Part shown: one piece after another, positions 27,607 to 35,672 of the stretch
Layout: each line of letters begins with the position of its first letter
Numbering within the stretch: the stretch's first letter is position 1
Assembly: GCF_014647635.1 (NCBI RefSeq)
Contig: NZ_BMPO01000003.1
Location: forward strand, 186,001-250,000
Length of the DNA stretch: 64,000 nt
Direction of reading: 5' to 3'
DNA from: Pseudomonas matsuisoli
GTDB lineage: Bacteria > Pseudomonadota > Gammaproteobacteria > Pseudomonadales > Pseudomonadaceae
Notes under the pieces: generated by a model
The model's database searches: none
What the model saw: the letters and a program-made list of their open reading frames with translations, nothing else
What the model was told of the DNA's origin: nothing
Made by a program: the position numbers and the translations under genes

Positions 27607-28986
27607 TCAGGGCTTAGGCTCGACGCTTGGCGAACGAGCATCGACACCCGCCTCCACGTCCTCTACCGCAGGACCCTCCTTGCCCGCCGTTTCCGCAGCC
27701 GTTACGTCTTCCGAGTCTTCGGCGGGCGTGTCGGTCATGACGTCTTGCACGACCTGCTCGTCGACACGTGGATCTAGCGCCGCTTTCAGCGGGGAGCTGC
27801 CCGTCCCGTCCTGCATCGGCACATGGAGCAGCGGTGCGTTTTCGACCTGATGCTCATGCGTGACCTTGTCGGGACGGACGCGCCAGGCAAGCACGAGGCC
27901 GCACACGCAGAAGAACGCGTACAGCATGTTGGGACCCAGGTACTTGATCAGCAGCCCGCCCAACAACGGCCCGATACTCGCCCCAATACCAAAGGTCACC
28001 AACAGCATCGCGGTAAGTGATACCCGCCGCTCGCCCTCGACATGGTCATTGGCGAAGGCCACTGCCAGTGGATACAGGCAGAACTGCAACATGCTGACGG
28101 AGAAGGCCAGCGGCAGGAGGAATGGCAACTCGATCGTCGGCATTATTGCCAACGGCAACGCCATCACGCTCATCGCCAGCGCCGCGGCGCGTATCAGCTT
28201 GGACCGATCGCTACGGTCGGAGAACCAACCCAGTGGCCACTGCACGACCAGGCCCGCGAAGATACAAGCGCCCATGTACAAGCCCACCTGCTCGGTCGGC
28301 AGACCGATGCGTGCAGCGTAGAGCGGGGCCAGGCCGTAGAACGCTCCGATGGTCAGCCCAGCGGTAAGCGTCGTCATCAGCGACAAGGGCACGCGCTCGA
28401 TAAAGAACCGTGGCTCCATCGGGGCGGGTCGCAAGGCCGCCGGGTGAAGCTTGCCAGTCAGCGCCACAGGCACCAGGCACAGGGCGAAACACATCGCCAC
28501 CAGCATCAATAATTCCGGGCCCAAGGACGGGTGCACCACTAGCACCATCTGCCCCAGCACCAATCCCATGTACGACGCGACCATGTAGGCACTGAAAACC
28601 ATGCCCCTTGACTTGGCTTCCGCCTGCTCGTTCAACCAACTCTCGATCACCATGTACTGGCACATCATGCATAGGCCTACGAGCATCCGTAGCGCCAGCC
28701 AGATCGGCAACCAGTCGATAAGCCCGAACCCCAGCACAGCAGCACTTACCGCACCCGCGCAGGCCGCGTAGGCGCGAATATGCCCGACCCGTGCGATGAG
28801 GCGATGCCCTGTCTTCGCGCCAAGTACCAGACCGAGGTAATTCGCCGCCATCATCGCGCCGACCCAGATCCCGTCGACGGACTCGGACAAGCGTAATGCG
28901 AGATAGGTACTCAACAGGCCCGAGCCCAGGAGCATGAGTACTGTTGCGAAATAAAGTGCGCGGAAAGACTTCCAGATGAGACGCAT
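27607..28986 (-). CDS. MFS transporter, YcaD-like
   Basis: A carrier of 459 residues with 12 predicted membrane helices and a long acidic cytosolic tail (about 390-459) rich in Glu, Asp and Pro. The pattern LSESVDGIWVGAMMAANYLGLVLG and the R..SL.AMLL.TF.IGA..GP loop fit the YcaD/MFS_1 type of small-molecule exporters. The substrate is not predictable. The open frame extends to 29118, but the ATG at 28984-28986 begins the first helix. The region 28987-29192 contains no gene I can support. Confidence 0.82.
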   Translation of the reverse strand: MRLIWKSFRALYFATVLMLLGSGLLSTYLALRLSESVDGIWVGAMMAANYLGLVLGAKTGHRLIARVGHIRAYAACAGAVSAAVLGFGLIDWLPIWLALRMLVGLCMMCQYMVIESWLNEQAEAKSRGMVFSAYMVASYMGLVLGQMVLVVHPSLGPELLMLVAMCFALCLVPVALTGKLHPAALRPAPMEPRFFIERVPLSLMTTLTAGLTIGAFYGLAPLYAARIGLPTEQVGLYMGACIFAGLVVQWPLGWFSDRSDRSKLIRAAALAMSVMALPLAIMPTIELPFLLPLAFSVSMLQFCLYPLAVAFANDHVEGERRVSLTAMLLVTFGIGASIGPLLGGLLIKYLGPNMLYAFFCVCGLVLAWRVRPDKVTHEHQVENAPLLHVPMQDGTGSSPLKAALDPRVDEQVVQDVMTDTPAEDSEDVTAAETAGKEGPAVEDVEAGVDARSPSVEPKP

Positions 28987-29192
28987 TGAAACCCCGATCC
29001 AATAAGGGCCTACGGCCGGCTCGTCGCTAATAAACGACGAGACTGGAGAGCCCAGAACACAAAGTGGTGAACGGCAACCGTCCATGCTGCCGTGATGAAT
29101 CCACACCTGAGACAGCACCGATACGGTGCGTTCTCCGTACTCGCTATTTTTGTTTTTCCCGCGGATGACCTTGCCTGACAGTACCGGAACCC

Positions 29193-30536
29193 TTAAGCCT
29201 GCGCGGCTAGAACGCGCCGCTCCCAGGGCGTGATTTCGTCGAAGAAGCTCGATAGCTCCATGGACTTCGTCGCCACGTAACCGTCCACGAACTCGTCACC
29301 CAATAGCGCTCTGGCCAATTCGCTTCGTTTCAGACGATCCAGCGCGGCGAGCATGGTGCTTGGCAAAACCAAACGGTCCGGCACCACAAGGTCGCCCTGA
29401 ACGGCGGCGTCCGGCTCCAAGCGCTTTGTCATGCCATGCAAGCCGGCGGCAAGACTGGCTGCAATGGCGAGATAAGGATTCGCATCCGCCCCCGGCAAAC
29501 GGTTCTCGACACGGCGTGCAGCAGGCGAGCTTGCCGGAATGCGCAAACCGGCCGCGCGATTATCGAGCGACCAGCAACAATTGTTAGGCGACGCGTAAGG
29601 ATTACACAGTCGCTGATAGGAGTTTACGTGCGGTGCGAGCAACAGCGTCAGATCGCCTAGCGCGGCCTGGAGCCCGCCAATGAAATGCAGGAACGCCGGC
29701 GTCGGCTGCCCGTCCTTATCGGTGAAGACGTTCAAACCAGTGTCCGCCTCGACGACGCTCTGGTGAATATGCATCGAGCTACCGGCGGTACCTGCCAGCG
29801 GTTTGGCCATGCATACCACGATCAACCCATGATTCAGCGCGATCTCTTTGAGTGCGTGCTTGAACAGGAACGTCTGGTCGGCCAATAACAACGGGTCACC
29901 GTGCAGGAGGTTGATCTCGAATTGGCTGGTGCCCATCTCGTGCATGAACGTGTCGCGCGGCATGCCGAAGTCGGACATGACGCGGTACACCTCTTCGAAG
30001 AAGGGTCGCAAGCCATTGTTCGAAGAAACACTGAACGCCGAATGGCCGATCTCGCGGCGGCCATCCATTCCGATCGGGGCCTCGAACGATTTCTGCGGAT
30101 CGGGATTGGGTGCAAAAACGAAGAACTCCAGTTCCGTGGCCACCACCGGAGCAAGGCCGACCGCTGCATAACGCGCCAGCACCTCTTTCAAAATTGTCCG
30201 GGTTGAAAGCGCACAAGGGCGACCGTCAAGCTCCACCGCATCACAGATGGCCAACGCCCTGGGCGTGGCGCTCCACGTCAACCGATGCGCCTGACCCAAA
30301 TCCGGCCGCATCTCCACGTCACCATCATCTGCACCGTAGAAATGCGCCGGCGGATACCCACCCATGATGCATTGCAACAACACGCCGCGAGCCATCTGCA
30401 GTCGGCGCCCCTCGAAGAACCCGTCCGCGGTCATCACCTTGCCTCGCGGAACACCGTTCAGATCAGGGGTAACGCACTCGATTTCACCGATACCAACGAA
30501 TCGCTGCATCAGCGAATCACGGTCCTCGCACGCCAT
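29193..30536 (-). CDS. Glutamine-synthetase-family ligase, probably gamma-glutamylpolyamine synthetase
   Basis: A type I/III glutamine-synthetase-like enzyme of 447 residues. It shows a beta-grasp N-terminus (CVTPDLNGVPRGK), the catalytic ELEFF glutamate, the HIHQS loop, and NSY.RL...Y with LDNRAAGLRIP and VENRLPGADANPYL near the C-terminus. Those last motifs are the PuuA/SpuI pattern, which joins glutamate to putrescine or other polyamines for catabolism. True GlnA carries an adenylylation Tyr loop that I do not see here. It has AAGGA 6 nt before the start. No other polyamine-pathway genes are adjacent, so the substrate remains inference. Confidence 0.8.
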   Translation of the reverse strand: MACEDRDSLMQRFVGIGEIECVTPDLNGVPRGKVMTADGFFEGRRLQMARGVLLQCIMGGYPPAHFYGADDGDVEMRPDLGQAHRLTWSATPRALAICDAVELDGRPCALSTRTILKEVLARYAAVGLAPVVATELEFFVFAPNPDPQKSFEAPIGMDGRREIGHSAFSVSSNNGLRPFFEEVYRVMSDFGMPRDTFMHEMGTSQFEINLLHGDPLLLADQTFLFKHALKEIALNHGLIVVCMAKPLAGTAGSSMHIHQSVVEADTGLNVFTDKDGQPTPAFLHFIGGLQAALGDLTLLLAPHVNSYQRLCNPYASPNNCCWSLDNRAAGLRIPASSPAARRVENRLPGADANPYLAIAASLAAGLHGMTKRLEPDAAVQGDLVVPDRLVLPSTMLAALDRLKRSELARALLGDEFVDGYVATKSMELSSFFDEITPWERRVLAAQA

Positions 30537-30659
30537 GACAGATCCTTATCAAATCGAAGGCTAACCACGATGGCCTGCCCTATCGCAGATACCACCTCTT
30601 TAAGGCGGCCGGTGTGATCGATATCGCCCGGCGCAGACCGATGAATTCTATACCCGCCA

Positions 30660-30687
30660 GAGTGCCTGACGGAGATGTCAGGCACTC
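30660..30687. terminator. Strong hairpin between two minus-strand genes
   Basis: A perfect 11-bp stem (GAGTGCCTGAC / GTCAGGCACTC) with a 6-nt loop, just past the stop of the old yellow enzyme gene and upstream of the ligase start. No T run follows on either strand, so it may be an RNA-stabilising or attenuating hairpin rather than a classic terminator. Confidence 0.6.
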
Positions 30688-30698
30688 GATCGCAGCAC

Positions 30699-31793
30699 TC
30701 AGGCTCCGCGGATAGGGGTGTCCCGATGCGCCGCGCGAAGGTACTGCGCCGGCCACGGTACGGAGCGCTCATGCAACGCCTCTGCGGCGTGCAGCGGCCA
30801 GTAGGGATCACGCAGCAACTCACGCGCGAGAAAAATGAGATCGGCCTGGCCCGTGCGTAGGATGTGCTCCGCCTGCACAGCCTCGGTAATCATGCCGACC
30901 GCCCCCGTCGCGATGCCGGCTTCACGTTTGATCTGCTCTGCGAAGGCGGTTTGGTACCCAGGGCCGGTTGGAATTTCGGCGTTGGCCGAGGTACCGCCGG
31001 AGGAAACATCGATCAGATCGATGCCCAATGACTTCAAACGCTGCGCGAGCGCGACCGACTCTTCGGCATTCCAGCCATCCTCGACCCAGTCGGTCGCAGA
31101 CAACCTTACGAACACGGGAAGCGCCGCCGGCCAGACGTCACGAATCGCACCTGCGACGTCAAGAAGCAAGCGGATGCGATTCTCGAAGTTGCCGCCGTAT
31201 TCATCTTCACGACGATTTGAAAGCGGCGAAAGAAACTGGTGCAACAGGTAGCCGTGCGCCGCATGAATCTCGACCACCTTGAAACCGGCCGCCAAGGAGC
31301 GTTTTGCAGCGGCGACAAAAGCCGCGATCACCTCCTGAATCTCATCTTGCGAAAGGGCTTCGGGCTCTGCGTGATCGGGACCGAAGCCGATTGCGGACGG
31401 CGCAACCGGCACCCAGCCGCCCTCGCTCGGCGGAACGGTGCCCTGCTTGCCCAGCCACGGTTGCCACGTGCTCGCCTTGCGGCCTGCATGGGCGAGTTGG
31501 ATGCCTGCCACAGCCCCCTGCCCTTCGAGGAATTGCGTGATACGACGCAATGGCTCGATGTGCTTGTCGTCCCAGATGCCGAGGTCTTCGGGTGTAATAC
31601 GCCCTTCCGGCAAAACGGACGTCGCCTCGACAACGACCAAACCTGCGCCGCCCACCGCGCGACTGCCGAGGTGGACCAGATGCCAATCGTTGGCGACGCC
31701 ATCCTGCGCCGAGTACTGACACATGGGCGATACGGCGATCCGGTTGGGCAGCTTGAGCTCACGGAGAGTGAACGGTTCGAATAATTTCGTCAT
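30699..31793 (-). CDS. NADH:flavin oxidoreductase of the old yellow enzyme family (YqjM/XenA type)
   Basis: An FMN enzyme of 364 residues with a TIM barrel. SPMCQYSA (near 22-29) contains the Cys typical of the thermophilic-like/YqjM branch; IQLAHAGRKAS, the substrate-binding H.AHGYL pair and the C-terminal arginine-rich FMN phosphate site are present. Members reduce activated alkenes, nitro compounds and other xenobiotics with NAD(P)H. The frame is open to 31817; the ATG at 31791-31793 with GAGG 5 nt upstream is chosen. The physiological substrate is unknown. Confidence 0.88.
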   Translation of the reverse strand: MTKLFEPFTLRELKLPNRIAVSPMCQYSAQDGVANDWHLVHLGSRAVGGAGLVVVEATSVLPEGRITPEDLGIWDDKHIEPLRRITQFLEGQGAVAGIQLAHAGRKASTWQPWLGKQGTVPPSEGGWVPVAPSAIGFGPDHAEPEALSQDEIQEVIAAFVAAAKRSLAAGFKVVEIHAAHGYLLHQFLSPLSNRREDEYGGNFENRIRLLLDVAGAIRDVWPAALPVFVRLSATDWVEDGWNAEESVALAQRLKSLGIDLIDVSSGGTSANAEIPTGPGYQTAFAEQIKREAGIATGAVGMITEAVQAEHILRTGQADLIFLARELLRDPYWPLHAAEALHERSVPWPAQYLRAAHRDTPIRGA

Positions 31794-31914
31794 GGTGACC
31801 TCAACTGGCGGATACAAGGAGCAAACTCGAACGAAGCGTTTGCCTGCAACGATAGAAGGGGCCGGACGGAAGCGCCAGGCGGTCTGCCAACCCAGTCATT
31901 GCCAATCGCGCCGG

Positions 31915-32388
31915 CTAGCCGGGCTTAGCGATCGCTGCAAACGACGCTGATGCATGTTGAGCCAGCACGCCGCTGGCCAGTTCCACTTCCAACCCGCGAC
32001 GTCCAGCGCTCACGTAAATAGCTGCGTGTGCCTGCGCCGAACTGTCGATAAAGGTTCGCAGACGCTTCTTCTGCCCCAGCGGGCTAATCCCACCGACGAG
32101 ATAACCCGTGGCACGCTGCGCGATTGACGGGTCAGCCATCTCGACTTTTTTGACGCCCGCTGCCTGGGCGAGTGCTTTGAGATCCAGCGTACCGGTCACT
32201 GGAACGACCGCAACGAGCAATTCATGCCGCTCTGTCGCCACGAGCAGCGTCTTGAACACGCGCGCCGGTTCCAGTCCCAGTTTCTCCGACGCTTCGAGCC
32301 CATAGGACGCACTTTTTGGGTCGTGCACATAGCTCAGTATGCGGTGCTCGGCTTTTGCTTTTTTCAATAGATCAATGGCGGGAGTCAT
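31915..32388 (-). CDS. ybaK: Cys-tRNA(Pro)/Cys-tRNA(Cys) deacylase YbaK
   Basis: A trans-editing protein of 157 residues that clears Cys-tRNAPro formed by prolyl-tRNA synthetase. The conserved Lys in FKTLLV, the VP..G.LDLKALA segment and the GGISPLG loop define the YbaK branch. The open frame runs to 32589, but the ATG at 32386-32388 begins the family's [11 protein letters not shown] sequence. It is divergent from metR across a 277-bp region with two hairpins. Confidence 0.9.
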   Translation of the reverse strand: MTPAIDLLKKAKAEHRILSYVHDPKSASYGLEASEKLGLEPARVFKTLLVATERHELLVAVVPVTGTLDLKALAQAAGVKKVEMADPSIAQRATGYLVGGISPLGQKKRLRTFIDSSAQAHAAIYVSAGRRGLEVELASGVLAQHASASFAAIAKPG

Positions 32389-32426
32389 AGCATTCAGATA
32401 CCTCGATAGCGCGCCCACGATACACC

Positions 32427-32450
32427 GGTGGATGGCTTCGGCCATCCACC
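32427..32450. repeat. 10-bp perfect hairpin with TTCG loop
   Basis: GGTGGATGGC-TTCG-GCCATCCACC, immediately upstream of ybaK. It looks like a dispersed intergenic hairpin and related bases (GGTGGAT) recur in the next hairpin. Confidence 0.6.
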
Positions 32451-32492
32451 CCACGAGATGAACGCTGCACATTGCGCCCTCAGCTAAGTAGG

Positions 32493-32518
32493 GTGGATAA
32501 CAGCGCCGCCTTATCCAC
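32493..32518. repeat. GTGGATAA hairpin
   Basis: GTGGATAA (32493-32500) and TTATCCAC (32511-32518) around a GC-rich 10-nt loop, between the ybaK and metR starts. It shares the GGTGGAT head with the hairpin at 32427-32450. The arms resemble part of a DnaA box, but the symmetric layout suggests a repeat. Confidence 0.5.
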
Positions 32519-32665
32519 GCGGGTGAACGATGCGCCGATGTCACACAGCCCTCGACACACCCCCCACCCTGCGCGACACTCGCGTCCATTAGCGCGCTTC
32601 ATGATGCACGCCCACACCTTATCGCTGTATCCCGCCCTGCGAGCAGCCTGCATGAGATCCCCGTA

Positions 32666-33592
32666 ATGCTGGAAATTCGTCACCTGAAAACGCTTCATGC
32701 ACTGCGGGAAACCGACAGCCTGGTTGAGGCAGCGGAACGATTGCATCTCACCCAATCCGCGCTATCCCACCAGTTCAAAGAACTCGAGGAGCGCTTGGGC
32801 ATTCAGCTTTTTACACGGAAGACCAAGCCCGTTCGATTCACCAGTGCAGGGCTCAGATTGTTGCAATTGGCGGACGACGTCTTGCCCCAACTGCGCGGCG
32901 CCGAACGCGATCTGTCCAGGCTTGCAGGTGGGACTGCTGGAAGGCTGCACATGGCGATCGAATGCCACAGCTGCTTCCAATGGCTAATGCCGACGATCGA
33001 CCAGTTTCGAGATGCATGGCCAGAAGTGGAGCTCGATCTTGCCTCCGGCTTTTCATTCGCACCGCTCCCCGCGTTGGCCCGCGGCGATCTGGACCTGGTG
33101 GTGACCGCGGACCCCGTCGACATCCCAGGCATTACCTATGTCCCCCTGTTCACCTACGAAGCGCTCCTTGCCGTAGCGAACCAGCATGCGCTGGCCACAC
33201 GGGCGTTCGTGGTGCCAGAAGATATCGAACCGGAAGTCCTGATTACGTACCCGGTCGAGCGCGATCGACTGGATATCTTCAATCACTTTCTCGAACCCGC
33301 AGGCGCCGAGCCAGCGCAGATTCGTACATCCGAGCTGACGGTCATGATGATGCAGCTCGTCGCGTCTGGACGCGGCGTGTGCTGCTTGCCGAACTGGGCG
33401 CTGCATGAATACAGCTCCCGTGGCTACGTCACCGCGAAGAAACTAGGCGAACGCGGCCTATTCTCGACACTCCATGCGGCCATCCGGGCCGACATGCTGG
33501 ATGCGCCGTTCATGCGCGACTTTCTATTAACGGCGAAGGACACCTCATTTGCGACCTTGGAAGGCGTCAGCGTCGCCTCGCGAGGGAAGTGA
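32666..33592 (+). CDS. metR: LysR-type regulator MetR
   Basis: A protein of 308 residues that in gammaproteobacteria controls methionine-biosynthesis genes with homocysteine as coactivator. The N-terminal winged helix (LHALRETDSLVEAAERLHLTQSALSHQFK) and the effector domain beginning GRLHMAIECHSCFQWLMP match MetR closely. The start is ATG at 32666. It has an intact C-terminus and converges with the aldo-keto reductase gene, with 5 bp between stops. Confidence 0.93.
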   Translation: MLEIRHLKTLHALRETDSLVEAAERLHLTQSALSHQFKELEERLGIQLFTRKTKPVRFTSAGLRLLQLADDVLPQLRGAERDLSRLAGGTAGRLHMAIECHSCFQWLMPTIDQFRDAWPEVELDLASGFSFAPLPALARGDLDLVVTADPVDIPGITYVPLFTYEALLAVANQHALATRAFVVPEDIEPEVLITYPVERDRLDIFNHFLEPAGAEPAQIRTSELTVMMMQLVASGRGVCCLPNWALHEYSSRGYVTAKKLGERGLFSTLHAAIRADMLDAPFMRDFLLTAKDTSFATLEGVSVASRGK

Positions 33593-33597
33593 CTCGC

Positions 33598-34431
33598 TCA
33601 CACAATTACCAAAGGACGTTTACGCGTCGGCGCAGGCAGTGCGCGATCGATGAGGTCCAGGTCATCCGCGGTCAGCACAAGCGCCATCGCCGCTGCGTTG
33701 GCTTTGACGTGGGCAGGTTCCGCCGCCTTTGGAATTGCAATGAGGCCGTCTTGGCGAAGAGCCCACGCGAGGGCGATTTGCGCGGGTCCGCAATCATGCC
33801 GCCTTGCGATCTCCACCAATACATCCCGGGTCAGCAACTCATTGCCCTGCCCCAGCGGGCAGTACGCCATGAGCGGCATCTCCCGGGCCTTGGCCCAGGG
33901 AATTAGGTCGAACTCAATCCCGCGCTGCGACGGATTGTAGATCACCTGATTCGTCGCACATCCCGATAAATCCAGCGCTTCGAGCGCCTGCATGTCCGAC
34001 GTATCGAAGTTGGAAACACCCCATTGACCGATCTTGTTGTCGCGCTGGAGTTGCTCGAACGCCTCGACCGTTTCCTCTAATGGGTAGCTACCCTGCCAAT
34101 GCAGCAAATAGAGGTCGATCCTGTCGGTACCCAGCCGGCGAAGGCTGCGCTCGCAGGCGTCGATCACGCCGCGCCGGCTCGCGTTGTGGGGGTAGACCTT
34201 GCTGACGAGGTACACACGATCTCGGCGTCCTTCGATCGCCTGGCCGACGATTTTTTCAGCGCCGCCCTCCCCATACATTTCAGCGGTGTCAATGAGGGTC
34301 ATTCCCTGCTCGATGCCCAGCTGTAAGGCAGATACTTCGCGCTGCCGCTCGCTGGGGACTTCGCCCATCCGCCACGTTCCCTGCCCGATACGAGGCACTG
34401 GCGTGCCATCGGCAAACTCCAACATCTTCAT
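33598..34431 (-). CDS. Aldo/keto reductase
   Basis: An NADPH-dependent TIM-barrel oxidoreductase of 277 residues. The catalytic tetrad is visible: Asp48, Tyr53 (DTAEMYGEG), Lys78 (LVSKVYP) and His111 (LLHWQG). The C-terminal IPKA..P.HVKAN segment binds the cofactor phosphate. The frame is open to 34491; the ATG at 34429-34431 has GGGGGA 7 nt upstream. It follows the quinone reductase gene with a 43-bp gap, so the two reductases are probably co-transcribed. Confidence 0.88.
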   Translation of the reverse strand: MKMLEFADGTPVPRIGQGTWRMGEVPSERQREVSALQLGIEQGMTLIDTAEMYGEGGAEKIVGQAIEGRRDRVYLVSKVYPHNASRRGVIDACERSLRRLGTDRIDLYLLHWQGSYPLEETVEAFEQLQRDNKIGQWGVSNFDTSDMQALEALDLSGCATNQVIYNPSQRGIEFDLIPWAKAREMPLMAYCPLGQGNELLTRDVLVEIARRHDCGPAQIALAWALRQDGLIAIPKAAEPAHVKANAAAMALVLTADDLDLIDRALPAPTRKRPLVIV

Positions 34432-34474
34432 TTGCGATCCCCCGCTTCTGGTATGTCCATCCGCGCAGGCGGGC

Positions 34475-35437
34475 TCAGTGCAAATCACCATCGATCACGA
34501 CGACGACTTTGCCGGAAACGGTGTTACTCGCCAGCGCTTCGAATGCCGCACTCACATCCTCCGCCGCGAACGTTCGCTCGAGCTGCGGCTTGAGTTGGCG
34601 GTCCGCGAACAGCGGCCAGACGCGCTCACGCATGTCGCCGATCAACGTCGCCTTGAAGTCCGCGTCCCGGCTGCGCAAGGTGGAGCCGATGAGCTGGATT
34701 CGCTTGCCCAGGATCTTGGCTAGGTCCAATTCAGCCTTGCGCCCACCCATGAGCCCGATGAGTACCCAACGGCCGTCCATACCTAAGAGATCGACATCGA
34801 GCGACGCGTATGGCGCACCGACTGGATCAAGAATGACGTCGAATGGCGCGAAGTCACGCAGGCTTTCAAGATCGACTTTACGCAAGGCACCACCCTCGGC
34901 GCCCAAGGACTCGCAGTACGCCAGACGCTCGGCCGAACCGACACTGACCCAAACGGGGTTACCCATGGCTCTGCAGAGCTGAATACCTGCCGAACCGACA
35001 CCGCTGGCCCCAGCGTGCAGCAGGACCTTCTGACCCCGCTGCAAGCCTGCTAGCTCAAAGAGATTCAACCACGCCGTGCAATACACCTCCGGGATTGCCG
35101 CTGCCTCGTGCAACGTCAGTCCGTCCGGCACGGGAAAAGCATGGCGCGCGTCCACGACCACTTCTTCGGCCATCCCGCCGCCGGCAAGCAACGCGCACAC
35201 CTTGTCACCGACGTTCCAAGCCGCACCTTCGCCGACCTCGGCAACGACGCCCGCGCATTCCAGGCCTATATAAGGGCTAGCGCCCGGGGGTGGTGGGTAC
35301 AAACCATCACGTTGCAGAAGGTCTGCGCGATTGAGCCCCGCTGCTGCAACCTTGATTCTGATCTGCCCCGGGCTACATGCCAGCGGGCTTGCATCGACCC
35401 ATTCCACTCGCCCTTCAATACCTTGCAATGCTTTCAC
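34475..35437 (-). CDS. NAD(P)H quinone oxidoreductase, PIG3 type
   Basis: A zinc-free medium-chain dehydrogenase/reductase of 320 residues. It has the quinone-reductase signatures GLNRADLLQR..YPPPPGAS, the Rossmann loop LLHAGASGVGSAGIQL and GSTLR.RD near the C-terminus, typical of the TP53I3/PIG3 branch. The frame runs ten codons further to an ATG at 35467, but a GTG at 35435-35437 has GGAGG just upstream (4 nt) and starts the family's KALQG..G sequence, so I prefer it. A role in quinone detoxification is inference. Confidence 0.85.
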   Translation of the reverse strand: MKALQGIEGRVEWVDASPLACSPGQIRIKVAAAGLNRADLLQRDGLYPPPPGASPYIGLECAGVVAEVGEGAAWNVGDKVCALLAGGGMAEEVVVDARHAFPVPDGLTLHEAAAIPEVYCTAWLNLFELAGLQRGQKVLLHAGASGVGSAGIQLCRAMGNPVWVSVGSAERLAYCESLGAEGGALRKVDLESLRDFAPFDVILDPVGAPYASLDVDLLGMDGRWVLIGLMGGRKAELDLAKILGKRIQLIGSTLRSRDADFKATLIGDMRERVWPLFADRQLKPQLERTFAAEDVSAAFEALASNTVSGKVVVVIDGDLH

Positions 35438-35672
35438 GCTGCCTCCATAGTGACTTCCGAACCTCATCCAGCGCTGCGCTTGAGCGGTTGAACGAGCGAT
35501 TCGCGTTGCGCCTTGAAATCGGCATCTTCAGGCTTGACTCGACGCCATCTGACTTCGTTCAACCCTTTCGCCTGCCGTCTGGCTTTTCGCGTTTTTGGCG
35601 CGTTTCCCAAGGAACCGCGCCCCTGTTAGACGGCCTAATATGCGTTATCACTTGTCAGCGCGTCGAATGCAC

